Shown: positions 7,085-13,151 of the stretch, piece by piece
Layout: each line of letters opens with the position of its first letter
How positions within the stretch are numbered: the stretch's first letter is position 1
DNA from: an uncultured Collinsella sp.
GTDB taxonomy: Bacteria; Actinomycetota; Coriobacteriia; Coriobacteriales; Coriobacteriaceae
Length of the DNA: 13,151 nucleotides
Direction: 5' to 3'
Assembly: GCA_900757465.1 (NCBI GenBank)
Contig: CAAENY010000082.1
Location: 1-13,151 of the forward strand
Position numbers and translations under genes: made by a program
Notes under the pieces: generated by a model
Databases searched by the model: none
What the model was told of the DNA's origin: nothing
What the model saw: only the letters and a program-made list of their open reading frames with translations

Positions 7085-7115
7085 TTGGTATCACTTTGGT
7101 TGAGCAATGATACCA
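7085..7115. promoter_or_regulatory. Inverted repeat between divergent GNAT and cysteine-rich genes
   Basis: TGGTATCA (7086-7093) and TGATACCA (7108-7115) form a perfect 8-bp inverted repeat with half-site centres 22 bp apart, about two helical turns. It fills most of the gap between the two divergent genes, which suggests an operator acting on one or both. The left half, TTGGTATCAC, differs at one base from the TTGGTATAAC repeats before the ATPase gene. Confidence 0.5.
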
Positions 7116-7140
7116 GCGTTTGGAGAGAGGCGCGAAGCAG

Positions 7141-7437
7141 ATGGGAAGCAAAAAGCGAGCCGCCTGGTCAAAGGCCAAAAGCGAGTTTTTGGGCGCTGCT
7201 ACCGGCGGCGATATGAGCGACCTGTTTGCGCGCGAGGACGAGCGCCGCGACGCCCTAGACGCCGAGCGCGATGAAGCCCGGCGTTACAAGTCGTGCGAAC
7301 GCAAAAACCGTTACAACACACGCGCCGAGGCCGAGGCAGTTATGGCCGACTGCGAAAACCGCGGGCGGCGTGGTTTGGCCTGCTACAAATGCGAATACTG
7401 CGGCGGCTGGCATCTGACGTCGCACCCTTGGAAATAG
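7141..7437 (+). CDS. Small protein with C-terminal CxxCxxCGGWHLTS zinc-ribbon-like motif
   Basis: Small basic protein of 98 residues, function unknown. The first half is charged and likely helical (SKKRAAWSKAKSEF, then EDERRDALDAERDEARRYK). After a KSCERKNRYNTRAEAEAVM segment (50-68) the C-terminus reads CYKCEYCGGWHLTSHP (81-96), with cysteines 81, 84 and 87 and histidines 91 and 95 able to bind zinc. The KCxYCGGWHLTS motif recurs in short proteins of actinobacteria and phages, where it goes with nucleic acid contact only by analogy. An in-frame TTG at 7120 would add seven residues, but ATG 7141 is preceded by GGAGAGAGG at about ten bases and is preferred. It is divergent from the GNAT gene and convergent with rsmJ, 48 bp away, where GGGGC and GCCCC could form a weak shared hairpin. 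Confidence 0.8.
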   Translation: MGSKKRAAWSKAKSEFLGAATGGDMSDLFAREDERRDALDAERDEARRYKSCERKNRYNTRAEAEAVMADCENRGRRGLACYKCEYCGGWHLTSHPWK

Positions 7438-7485
7438 GGGCCGCATCGGCACGGCACTAGCGAAGCCCCGGTAATCGCACGCAAG

Positions 7486-8190
7486 CTACGGGCGCGGCGG
7501 CACCAAAACATCGTAACGAACGGCCTTGCCCGCAAGTTGATAGCTCGGCTTTATGCCGGCGAGCAACGGGCCCTTCACCGGCCGTTTGATAACGACTTTG
7601 CGCGGGTGTGCCGCAAGCGCAGCTTCGACCAGCAATTCCTCGTCGGCGCATGGCTGCTCCAGATGATGTAGGAGCTGGAACTTCTTTTTGACCGCCGCAC
7701 TTTTGGTACGCTCGGGAAACATGGGGTCCAGGTACACCGCGTCGGGGGCGGCGAGCTCGCCCCGCCCGATCAACTCAGCTGTATGGCGAAGACCGGCAAT
7801 GCTGTCCTCGCCCGCATGAAGGCGCATGCGAGCCACGGCAGCCGCAAGCGCCGGATCATCTGCCGCGCGATCCAAAGCATCCTTGAGAAGCGCCGCGATC
7901 ACGCAATCCTGTTCATACAGATCGACGGTAAAGCCCGCAGCCGCCAACAGCAGCGAATCCTCGCCAAAGCCCGCCGTGGCATCAATCGCCCATGGTTGCT
8001 CGATGCCTTTTGTGCGCGCAGCCTTCACCAGTAGCTCTTGCTGCAAACGGCCCTGCTTGAGTCGTGGAAGCATGCGGCCAAAATCGGCGCGCAGCTCCAT
8101 CGTGCCGTCGGTGAGCGTGAGGCCCTCGGACTTCCCGGTCAGCTCAAGCCCCGCGGCCCGAGCAACAGAAAAGGGATCGACGACGCCCAT
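7486..8190 (-). CDS. rsmJ: RsmJ-type 16S rRNA (guanine-N2)-methyltransferase
   Basis: Class I SAM-dependent methyltransferase of 234 residues, matching RsmJ (YhiQ), which in E. coli makes m2G1516 in 16S rRNA. The SAM-binding motif I is AIDATAGFGEDSLLLAAAG (68-86), close to the DATAGLGRD of the family. The catalytic and RNA-facing motif YLDPMFPERTKSAAVKKK (153-170) is the family hallmark. KRPVKGP (202-208) follows near the C-terminus. ATG 8190 sits four bases after AGGAGT. It lies 63 bp downstream of the 47-aa membrane peptide gene on the same strand and may be co-transcribed with it, and is convergent with the small cysteine-rich gene. Family assignment is firm; the exact guanine modified is taken from the E. 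coli enzyme. Confidence 0.93.
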   Translation of the reverse strand: MGVVDPFSVARAAGLELTGKSEGLTLTDGTMELRADFGRMLPRLKQGRLQQELLVKAARTKGIEQPWAIDATAGFGEDSLLLAAAGFTVDLYEQDCVIAALLKDALDRAADDPALAAAVARMRLHAGEDSIAGLRHTAELIGRGELAAPDAVYLDPMFPERTKSAAVKKKFQLLHHLEQPCADEELLVEAALAAHPRKVVIKRPVKGPLLAGIKPSYQLAGKAVRYDVLVPPRP

Positions 8191-8253
8191 GGGTACTCCT
8201 TAACAAGCAAAACGAATACGTGGGCGCCGTTTATGCCAGCACCCAACCGTCCG

Positions 8254-8397
8254 CTATTGTCCCACATGCGACATGGCCCACAGCATCGCAATACAAAGCA
8301 CCGCCATCAATCCCGTGCACACGACAGCGATCACAGAATCACCCATGCGCCTTCCCAACGACCGCGGCTCACCCACTTGCTTGACTCCGTACATCAT
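8254..8397 (-). CDS. Small single-pass membrane protein, 47 aa
   Basis: Short gene of 48 codons including the TAG stop. Support: ATG 8397 is preceded by a near-perfect AGGAGG at four bases, one of the best ribosome binding sites in the window. The product opens with a polar, net basic stretch (MMYGVKQVGEPRSLGRRMGD, 1-20), then a clear hydrophobic helix at about 21-42 (SVIAVVCTGLMAVLCIAMLW), then MSHVGQ. The positive charge before the helix predicts an N-in, C-out membrane protein. It lies 63 bp upstream of rsmJ on the same strand. No known family is recognised; it could be a membrane-complex subunit, a stress peptide or a hydrophobic toxin, and none of these is proven. An ATG one codon later is possible. 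Confidence 0.65.
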   Translation of the reverse strand: MMYGVKQVGEPRSLGRRMGDSVIAVVCTGLMAVLCIAMLWAMSHVGQ

Positions 8398-8625
8398 GGC
8401 TCCTCCTTCGGTCCAGCTCTTACCATGGCCCCATCATCGCAGCGCCGCGCATACGCTGCCATCGATTTGGCTTACGCCCAGCTTTCCTTTTTGAAAGGTT
8501 GGACCGTGCAGGCAAGAGACGCTTTCAAACGCATGCATCGTCCCGTTGAACTACAATGTGCTTCACGATATGTGCCGCAACCTGGGTGCGACAGATTCTC
8601 CGCGCCCGCATCGAAAGGACCAGCT

Positions 8626-9027
8626 ATGAGCGCCGCTCGCAAGACACTCAAAATCCTTGCCCTGATTTATTTTGTTCTGGGCATCGCCAGTCTCGTCATT
8701 GGAATCGCCGGCATCGCGACCGGCAACCTCGATTCCACGTACGGGTCGAATGCCATACTCGCCGCGGTCGTGCTGGTCGCCAAGGGCCTCATCGATCTCG
8801 CCGCGGGCGTTGCGGGCATCAAGGGCGCCAACAAGCCTTCGCAGGTGGATGGCGCGTTTAAGCTCGGCATCGTCGCCGCAATCGCCACGCTCGTCCAGGC
8901 CGCGCTCACGCTTCCCGCGCTCGGCGGCAGCTCCGTCAATATCGTCGCCTTTGTCATCGTGGTGTACGACCTGTTCTTTGTTCAGCAGGCACACGCCGTT
9001 AAGGCCGAGAACAAGGACCGCCTGTAA
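8626..9027 (+). CDS. Small integral membrane protein with four predicted helices
   Basis: Hydrophobic protein of 133 residues with no recognised enzyme motif. Four hydrophobic segments are visible: ILALIYFVLGIASLVIGIAG (about 10-29), AILAAVVLVAKGLIDLAAGV (about 43-62), LGIVAAIATLVQAALTLPAL (about 79-98) and IVAFVIVVYDLFFVQQ (about 105-120). A basic N-terminus (SAARKTLK) suggests cytoplasmic ends. The pairs of helices joined by short Gly-rich turns and the KGANKPSQ loop resemble small uncharacterised membrane proteins common in Coriobacteriia. The reading frame extends upstream (for example ATG 8533), but ATG 8626 has GAAAGGA at the right distance and puts the first helix near the start. It ends before a strong terminator at 9067 and is convergent with rlmA. 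Confidence 0.8.
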   Translation: MSAARKTLKILALIYFVLGIASLVIGIAGIATGNLDSTYGSNAILAAVVLVAKGLIDLAAGVAGIKGANKPSQVDGAFKLGIVAAIATLVQAALTLPALGGSSVNIVAFVIVVYDLFFVQQAHAVKAENKDRL

Positions 9028-9066
9028 GCGCTCGCTTCTCATAACCTCTGCAGCCAAGCAACAAAT

Positions 9067-9106
9067 AAGGGCCGATCGCGCATCTCCGCGGTCGGCCCTT
9101 TACGTT
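9067..9106 (+). terminator. Strong shared terminator between convergent genes
   Basis: Fourteen-pair stem, AAGGGCCGATCGCG (9067-9080) and CGCGGTCGGCCCTT (9087-9100), with one T-G wobble and loop CATCTC, followed by TTTACGTTT. It lies 39 bp after the membrane protein stop. It can also act on the opposite strand, which ends in rlmA at 9155, where CTTATTTG follows the stem. Confidence 0.85.
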
Positions 9107-9130
9107 TGCCAGATAAAACCTACCGAAATT

Positions 9131-9153
9131 AACCTGTCCCTTTTTGGCAGGTT
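9131..9153 (-). repeat. Related palindromic element just after the rlmA stop
   Basis: On the minus strand AACCTGCC (9153-9146) pairs with GGACAGGTT at the other end, with one bulged A, around an A-rich loop. It begins one base after the rlmA TAA stop. It shares the core AAAGGGACAG with the 27-bp palindromes at 2420 and 3026 but has different outer arms, so it is a related variant rather than a fourth copy. Confidence 0.5.
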
Positions 9154-9154
9154 G

Positions 9155-9970
9155 TTAGCTGTGGCGGTACTCGGCGATGATGAAGTCGATGGCGGTTTGA
9201 AGGGTGTCCAGATTTGCCAGGCGCTCTTTGTCGGCGGGGCGCGTGCGGTAGTAGTACGGCGTCATCTGGAACACCGCCTCGATGTCGGCCTGGGTCTGGA
9301 GCGTAATGTTCGCAGACACCCGCTGCGTTCCGATTAACTCAAGCTCGGTAGTCTGCGGCAGCTTCTCATCGTTAAGGTACGGTGTGTCGTAGAGCACCTC
9401 TTTAAGCCCAAAGAGATGACGGGCACCCGGCACCACGGTATAGAGCGAGCCCTCTGGCGCCAGCACGCGGGCAAACTCACGCTCGTTAAAGGGAGCGAAG
9501 AGATCGGTCACCATATCGAAGGCGCCATCGGCCACGGGGATGTCCTTCATGTTGGCCACGAAGTAGGTCGCATCGCCGCGCTTGGCGGCCAGGCGCACCA
9601 TCTCTTTGCCCAGGTCGAAACCGTAAGCATCCACGCCCGGCACCGCGCCCATGGCGCTGGTGTAATAGCCCTCGCCACAGCAAATATCGAGCAAGGTCAT
9701 GGGGCCGTTCGCAGACGCGGCACGTCCAGACACCTGCTCGCGCACCAGCTCGACCATCGCATCGCGCAACGGTGCATAGTAACCGCGGTTCAGAAAGTCA
9801 CGACGGCTGCGCGCCTGCGACTTGGGATCGCCCATGGAGTCGCCGCTCTTGGACGAGCGCAGCAGATATAAATAGCCCTCGCGCGCACGGTCAAACCGGT
9901 GTCCGCCCGCGCATGCAGCACCGCGTTCGTCATCCACCAACGGTTCATGGCAAACAGGACACAACAACAT
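9155..9970 (-). CDS. rlmA: RlmA-type 23S rRNA (guanine-N1)-methyltransferase
   Basis: SAM-dependent methyltransferase of 271 residues, matching RlmA. The N-terminal zinc site is C4, C7, C20 and H24 in LLCPVCHEPL and CAGGHRFD, followed by the AREGYLYLL segment typical of the family. The SAM loop is LLDICCGEGYYT (93-104), then FDLGKEMVRLAAKR (118-131) and the post-motif FDMVTDLFAPFNE (151-163). QMTPYYYRTRP (235-245) is the family's C-terminal signature. E. coli RlmA makes m1G745; the Gram-positive RlmAII (TlrB) makes m1G748, which is linked to tylosin resistance, and sequence alone does not settle which base is used here. ATG 9970 follows AGGAGT at four bases. It is convergent with the membrane protein gene and divergent from the MATE gene. 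Confidence 0.93.
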   Translation of the reverse strand: MLLCPVCHEPLVDDERGAACAGGHRFDRAREGYLYLLRSSKSGDSMGDPKSQARSRRDFLNRGYYAPLRDAMVELVREQVSGRAASANGPMTLLDICCGEGYYTSAMGAVPGVDAYGFDLGKEMVRLAAKRGDATYFVANMKDIPVADGAFDMVTDLFAPFNEREFARVLAPEGSLYTVVPGARHLFGLKEVLYDTPYLNDEKLPQTTELELIGTQRVSANITLQTQADIEAVFQMTPYYYRTRPADKERLANLDTLQTAIDFIIAEYRHS

Positions 9971-10041
9971 GGCAACTCCTTAGCGCGAACAACACAACGC
10001 CCACCATTGTCGCACGCCTTCCCTACCTAGTCATAGAAGAG

Positions 10042-10093
10042 ACAAGGAGTGTCCCCAGCTGCCGACAGAAAAGGAACGTCCCTAAGTGCCGAC
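10042..10093. repeat. Two tandem related ~26-bp units upstream of the MATE gene
   Basis: Unit one (10042-10066) has GTGTCCCCAGCTGCCGAC and unit two (10067-10093) has ACGTCCCTAAGTGCCGAC; 13 of these 18 bases match, and both are preceded by an A-rich AAGGA stretch. Unit two holds an AGGAACGTCCCT dyad. The GTCCC-with-GGA pattern recalls the 27-bp palindromes elsewhere in the window, but here the element lies between divergent genes rather than after a stop codon. Confidence 0.45.
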
Positions 10094-10161
10094 TGGTTGC
10101 ATTAGGAGTATCATCGTCTGCGCAAATAAGCACGAAAGAGCATGTTAGAGATTGAGAGCGT

Positions 10162-11544
10162 ATGGCTGATACCGCATCTAAGCACATTGACATGACCACC
10201 GGATCGCTGTGGCGCAATATTCCCCTGTTCGCCTTCCCCGTGGCCGCCACGAGCATCTTGGAGCAGCTGTCGAACCTCATCGCCACCGTCATCATCGGTA
10301 ATTTCTCGGGCGACCAGGGAACCCTCGCCATGGCGGCGGTCGGCTCCAATGTTCCGCTTACCAGTCTTATGCTCAACCTGTTTATTGGCATGTCGCTTGG
10401 CTCCAACGTGGTCATCGCCAACGCTATCGGCCGCAACGATCAGAACATGGTCAAACGCGCCGTCCATACCTCGATTTTAATGGCGCTTGTGGGCTTTGTC
10501 GTCATCGCGCTGGGCGAGATCTTTGCCGAGCCCATGCTCGCCGCGCTCAACGTTCCCGCCGAAACCATGCCGCTCGCCTCGCTCTACCTACGCGTCTTTT
10601 TGCTCAGCCTGCCCTCGATCTTGCTCTACAACTTTGAGGCCGCGATCTTCCGCTCCGTCGGCATCACCCGCATGCCGCTGCAGGCGCTTGCCGTGTCCAC
10701 CGTCCTCAACATTGGCCTGGACCTCATCTTTGTCCCCGTACTCCACTGGGGCGTCGTGGGCGTCGCCATCGCCACCGCCATCGCCTACACCGTCAGCGCC
10801 GCTACGCTCTTTATCCGCCTGCTCAAGACCGACTCCGTCGTCCGCGTCACCCCACGCGACCTGGCTATCGACCCCGTCGCCCTCAAGCGCATCGTCAAGA
10901 TCGGCCTGCCTGCCGGCATCCAAAGCGCCGTCTTTGCCGTCGCCAACATCATCATCCAGTCTGCCATCAACAGCCTGGGCACCGAGGTCATGGCGGCCTC
11001 GAGCGCCGCCATGAGCCTGGAGTATGTGTGCTACAACCTGCTCAACAGCTTTAGCCAGGCTTGCACCACCTTTGTGGGACAAAACCACGGCGCTCGTCAG
11101 ATCGACCGCTGCACCAAAACGCTCAAGGTCTGCCTGGTCGAAGGCGGTATCGTTGCCCTCACCACGATTATCGTTATTGTCGGCCTCGGGCGCGAAATCC
11201 TATCGCTGTTCAACAGCGATCCCAACATCGTCTCGATCGGCTATATCCGCGTGTGCTCGATTTTCCCGGCGTACGCCTTTAGCATGTTCTACGAAAACAT
11301 GTCCGGCTACCTGCGCGGCTTTGGTATCTCGCTCATGCCCGCCCTCATCACCATGATCTGTGTCTGCGGCATCCGCTTCTATTGGGTGTTCTGCGTGTTC
11401 CCGCACTTCCGCACCTTTGCGAACATCATGATGGTCTACCCCATCAGCCTGGGCACCACGGCGTTCTTTATGGTCGTGGCGGTATTACTCTGCCACCCGG
11501 CACGCACCTATCGCGCCGCCCAAGCCAAAGCGACAGCCCGCTAA
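10162..11544 (+). CDS. MATE family efflux transporter
   Basis: Predicted cation-coupled multidrug exporter of 460 residues, the usual MATE length, with about twelve hydrophobic segments in two matching halves. The first half opens MTTGSLWRNIPLFAFPVAATSILEQLSNL, which fits the first MATE helix; LMLNLFIGMSLGSNVVIANAIGRND (72-96) is the conserved helix-loop. The second half starts near residue 235 (KRIVKIGLPAGIQSAVFAVAN) and includes NLLNSFSQACTTFVGQNHGARQIDRC, the matching second-half motif. It most resembles the DinF/MATE branch of Firmicutes and Actinobacteria. ATG 10162 has only a weak GAGAG before it. It is divergent from rlmA by 191 bp, which contains the tandem repeat units, and converges on the LysR gene with a 27-bp gap and no strong terminator. 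Substrate unknown. Confidence 0.93.
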   Translation: MADTASKHIDMTTGSLWRNIPLFAFPVAATSILEQLSNLIATVIIGNFSGDQGTLAMAAVGSNVPLTSLMLNLFIGMSLGSNVVIANAIGRNDQNMVKRAVHTSILMALVGFVVIALGEIFAEPMLAALNVPAETMPLASLYLRVFLLSLPSILLYNFEAAIFRSVGITRMPLQALAVSTVLNIGLDLIFVPVLHWGVVGVAIATAIAYTVSAATLFIRLLKTDSVVRVTPRDLAIDPVALKRIVKIGLPAGIQSAVFAVANIIIQSAINSLGTEVMAASSAAMSLEYVCYNLLNSFSQACTTFVGQNHGARQIDRCTKTLKVCLVEGGIVALTTIIVIVGLGREILSLFNSDPNIVSIGYIRVCSIFPAYAFSMFYENMSGYLRGFGISLMPALITMICVCGIRFYWVFCVFPHFRTFANIMMVYPISLGTTAFFMVVAVLLCHPARTYRAAQAKATAR

Positions 11545-11571
11545 ACACCGCACTCAACGCCACGCCAGTCA

Positions 11572-12438
11572 TTAATTGACAATATGCGAGCTCATATAGT
11601 CGATAAAGCGCCTCGTGGCGATAGGCATGGTGTCCCAACTGCGCCAGGCTGCCACTACGTCACGCGAGGGGGCGTGCACGATGGGACGTACGCGAATATC
11701 GGCCCGCATGCCCTCGACGGTACGGCGATACAGCATGCTCACGCCTAGGCCCTCCTCCACCATCGCCATGATGGTGTAATCGTCGGTGACCTCGCTCGTC
11801 ACGTGCGGCGACAGCCCATGCGCCGCGAATGCATCGAGTACCAGGCTCTGTTCGCCTTCATCCAGCAGCACAAACGGCTCGGACGCTAGGTCAGCGAGTG
11901 TCACCTTTTCCTTTGCCGTCAGCGGATGCGCCGCCGGCAACAATGCCACCAACTCGTCGTGATAGACCACACGCTTCTCGAGCCCAGCGGTAAATCCGCG
12001 TGCCGTAAAACAAAAATCAACCACGCCATCGTGCACCCACTGGGCGTTGCGCGTGTAATCGCCCTGCTTGAGGGTAAAGTGTACGCCCGGGTGCAGGGCC
12101 CCAAAGTCGCGGATCACGCGCGGCAACACGGTTCGACTCACGTTGGTAAACGTCGCAATACGAATATCAGTCGAGGAAAGTCCCAGCAGCTCCTGGCGCT
12201 TGCCCTCGAGCTCGGCCTCGGCGGTCACGATCTGGCGCAGGTACGGCAGATACTGCTTGCCGTCGCGCGTAAGCGAAACGCCCTGCTTGCCGCGCTCGAT
12301 AAGCGTGGTGCCTAACTCGCGCTCGAGCGCCTTGACGGCCTGGCTCACCGCACTTTGCGTATAGCCCAGCTCATCGGCCGCGCCCTTAAGACTGCCGCGA
12401 TCGACCACCATACAAACAATCTGATACCGTGATGCCAT
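11572..12438 (-). CDS. LysR family transcriptional regulator
   Basis: DNA-binding regulator of 288 residues, a typical LysR length. The N-terminal helix-turn-helix covers about 1-60, with GSLKGAADELGYTQSAVSQAVKALERELGTTLIER (15-49) giving the AA.. QSAVSQ.. ALE..LG..LF pattern; the usual final Phe is Ile. From about 92 the C-terminal type 2 periplasmic-binding-like effector domain begins (IRIATFTNVSRTVLPRVIRDF) and includes the HDELVALLPAAHPL and GLGVSMLYRR segments. ATG 12438 is preceded by GGGAGG at four bases. It is divergent from the EamA transporter gene across 158 bp, so by the usual LysR arrangement it probably regulates that gene and itself; the inducer is not known. It converges with the MATE gene. 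Confidence 0.95.
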   Translation of the reverse strand: MASRYQIVCMVVDRGSLKGAADELGYTQSAVSQAVKALERELGTTLIERGKQGVSLTRDGKQYLPYLRQIVTAEAELEGKRQELLGLSSTDIRIATFTNVSRTVLPRVIRDFGALHPGVHFTLKQGDYTRNAQWVHDGVVDFCFTARGFTAGLEKRVVYHDELVALLPAAHPLTAKEKVTLADLASEPFVLLDEGEQSLVLDAFAAHGLSPHVTSEVTDDYTIMAMVEEGLGVSMLYRRTVEGMRADIRVRPIVHAPSRDVVAAWRSWDTMPIATRRFIDYMSSHIVN

Positions 12439-12596
12439 TGTGCCTCCCCGTCAATGCAGACGTAAAACGTTTTGCCAAGGCTTTTTCTGCAAACATTAGC
12501 ATTTCTTAATCATACTGAAGATACATTCGCTTTACTACATCCACATCTGGGAGCAGAATCCTTTTTACGAAACCGTTCTGTAACAAAAGGAGCCCC
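12439..12596. promoter_or_regulatory. Divergent control region between LysR and EamA genes
   Basis: AT-richer than the rest. It contains the perfect palindrome AAAACGTTTT (12464-12473), embedded in ACGTAAAACGT, and the inverted repeat ATTA-N8-TAAT (12495-12510). Either could be a LysR binding site, which is often a short dyad in such gaps. No promoter with both good -35 and -10 boxes stands out. The EamA Shine-Dalgarno AAGGAG is at 12587. Confidence 0.5.
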
Positions 12597-13151
12597 ATGG
12601 ATCGCAAAAAAGCAATCGCGCTCTCATTTTCCGTTCCCGTCGCATGGGGCTTTTCGTATCCCCTCATGAAGATCGGCATGGACAGCATGAACGCCACGAG
12701 CATCGTTGCGCTGCGCTGCATCATCGCCTTTGCGGCCTGCCTGCTGCTCTTCCACAAGCGCGCTTTCCGCATCAATCGCGACCTTATGGTCCGCGCCGCT
12801 ATCATCGGCGCCATCATGGCAACCGAGCTCACCTGCATGTGCCTGGGCTCCAGCCTCACTTCTGCCTCCACTGCCGGCTTTTTGCAGAGCCTGACGGTCG
12901 TGATCGTGCCGTTTGCCAACGCCGCCCTGCTGCGTCGCGCCCCCGAGCGCAAGGTGCTCGTCGGCACGGCTATCGTCACCTGCGGCATGCTGCTGCTCTC
13001 GGGCGCCGACTTTACCAGCCTGAACCCGGGCGCGCTCATCATGCTGTTATCCGCCGGTGGCAGTGCTTATTCTTTATCAACTTTTTTCATTTTAACCAGG
13101 TCAATTGCTTCTTTACCAGTCAGGTGTTCAATTGTCATTTCAATGATTGCC
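12597..13151 (+). CDS. EamA/DMT superfamily transporter, 5' part; interrupted near the right edge
   Basis: Predicted inner-membrane transporter of the drug/metabolite (EamA) family, which exports small metabolites or drugs. About 153 residues look genuine. The first helix is IALSFSVPVAWGFSYPLMKIG (7-27), with the family's W-G-x-x motif; VALRCIIAFAACLLLF (37-52) gives the AxR motif; later helices are AAIIGAIMATELTCMCLG, TAGFLQSLTVVIVPFANAAL (92-111, a family hallmark) and VLVGTAIVTCGMLLLSG. ATG 12597 follows AAGGAG at four bases. After about residue 153 (13055) the expected next helix fails to appear and the base composition falls sharply; the frame stays open to the edge as GGSAYSLSTFF and so on, but this tail is probably not the native protein. 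Divergent from the LysR gene, its likely regulator. Confidence 0.8.
   Translation, partial: MDRKKAIALSFSVPVAWGFSYPLMKIGMDSMNATSIVALRCIIAFAACLLLFHKRAFRINRDLMVRAAIIGAIMATELTCMCLGSSLTSASTAGFLQSLTVVIVPFANAALLRRAPERKVLVGTAIVTCGMLLLSGADFTSLNPGALIMLLSAGGSAYSLSTFFILTRSIASLPVRCSIVISMIA
13047..13066. other. Composition breakpoint (insertion or chimeric assembly junction)
   Basis: Left of here the EamA gene has normal high-GC codons; right of here the DNA is about 33% GC (28 of the last 86 bases are G or C). The EamA sequence loses family resemblance at the same point. No terminal inverted repeat or target duplication can be judged because only one side is visible. Confidence 0.7.
13067..13151 (-). CDS. 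C-terminal fragment of an unidentified low-GC protein
   Basis: Partial minus-strand frame of 27 residues plus a TAA stop at 13069-13067, running off the right edge. It reads like real coding sequence: EMTIEHLTGKEAIDLVKMKK followed by VDKE, rich in Lys, Glu and Ile with AT-rich codons, unlike the neighbouring genes. The family cannot be recognised from so short a piece. The alternative plus-strand reading (TFFILTRSIASLPV) looks less like a protein and lacks EamA features. It is most likely from a different, low-GC organism or a newly acquired element. Confidence 0.5.
   Translation of the reverse strand, partial: AIIEMTIEHLTGKEAIDLVKMKKVDKE

Noticed and set aside
8478..8502. Imperfect hairpin CCAGCTTTC / GAAAGGTTGG upstream of the four-helix protein
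   Set aside because: It has a bulge and a wobble, no T-tract fitting a nearby gene end, and no partner copies in the window.
8038..8625. Upstream in-frame extension of the four-helix membrane protein
   Set aside because: It runs antisense into rsmJ and the 47-aa gene and is not membrane-like; ATG 8626 has a Shine-Dalgarno site and fits the topology.
1..13151. CRISPR array, insertion sequence, phage or toxin-antitoxin module
   Set aside because: No regularly spaced direct repeats, transposase, integrase or paired small genes were seen; the phased decamers are too short and few for an array.

Overview
The window looks like chromosomal DNA from a high-GC Gram-positive gut anaerobe, most likely a Coriobacteriia member such as Collinsella. 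This rests on the roughly 60% GC content, strong AGGAGG-type ribosome binding sites, and the mix of housekeeping-like genes (class II UvrA, RlmA, RsmJ, a TetM-like GTPase, MATE and EamA transporters). It is inferred from general resemblance, not a search. Both ends cut through genes, so this may be a whole metagenomic contig.

Layout. Positions 1-6269 hold a minus-strand run read right to left: a TetM/EF-G-like translation GTPase, a stand-alone AAA-type ATPase with a C-terminal winged-helix-like region, a RimJ/RimL-type GNAT acetyltransferase, and a UvrA that lacks the UvrB-binding domain and runs off the left edge. Three copies of a 27-bp palindrome sit at or just after the stop codons of the first three genes of this run. 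The ATPase has three phased 10-bp repeats over its likely promoter. Positions 6270-6574 are a structured intergenic region with a good minus-strand terminator. Positions 6575-7437 hold a second GNAT gene and a divergent 98-aa cysteine-rich protein, separated by an inverted repeat. Positions 7486-8397 hold rsmJ and an unreported-looking 47-aa membrane peptide. Positions 8626-9970 hold a four-helix membrane protein convergent with rlmA, with a strong shared terminator between them. Positions 10162-13066 hold a MATE exporter, a convergent LysR regulator, and a divergent EamA/DMT transporter.

How the genes may fit together. Several products act on the ribosome or rRNA (RsmJ on 16S rRNA, RlmA on 23S rRNA, the TetM-like GTPase) and others are linked to drug or damage tolerance (class II UvrA, MATE, EamA). 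They are in separate transcription units, so this is a neighbourhood theme rather than one demonstrated system. The LysR gene is divergent from the EamA gene and is its natural candidate regulator.

The last 85 or so bases differ sharply from the rest: about one third GC, and they read well on the minus strand as the C-terminus of an unrelated low-GC protein. This interrupts the EamA gene and is either a recent insertion or, more likely, a chimeric assembly end. I did not find a clear new multi-gene defence or mobile system. The best candidates for new biology are the post-stop palindromes, the phased repeats at the ATPase promoter, the TetM-like paralogue and the 47-aa peptide.
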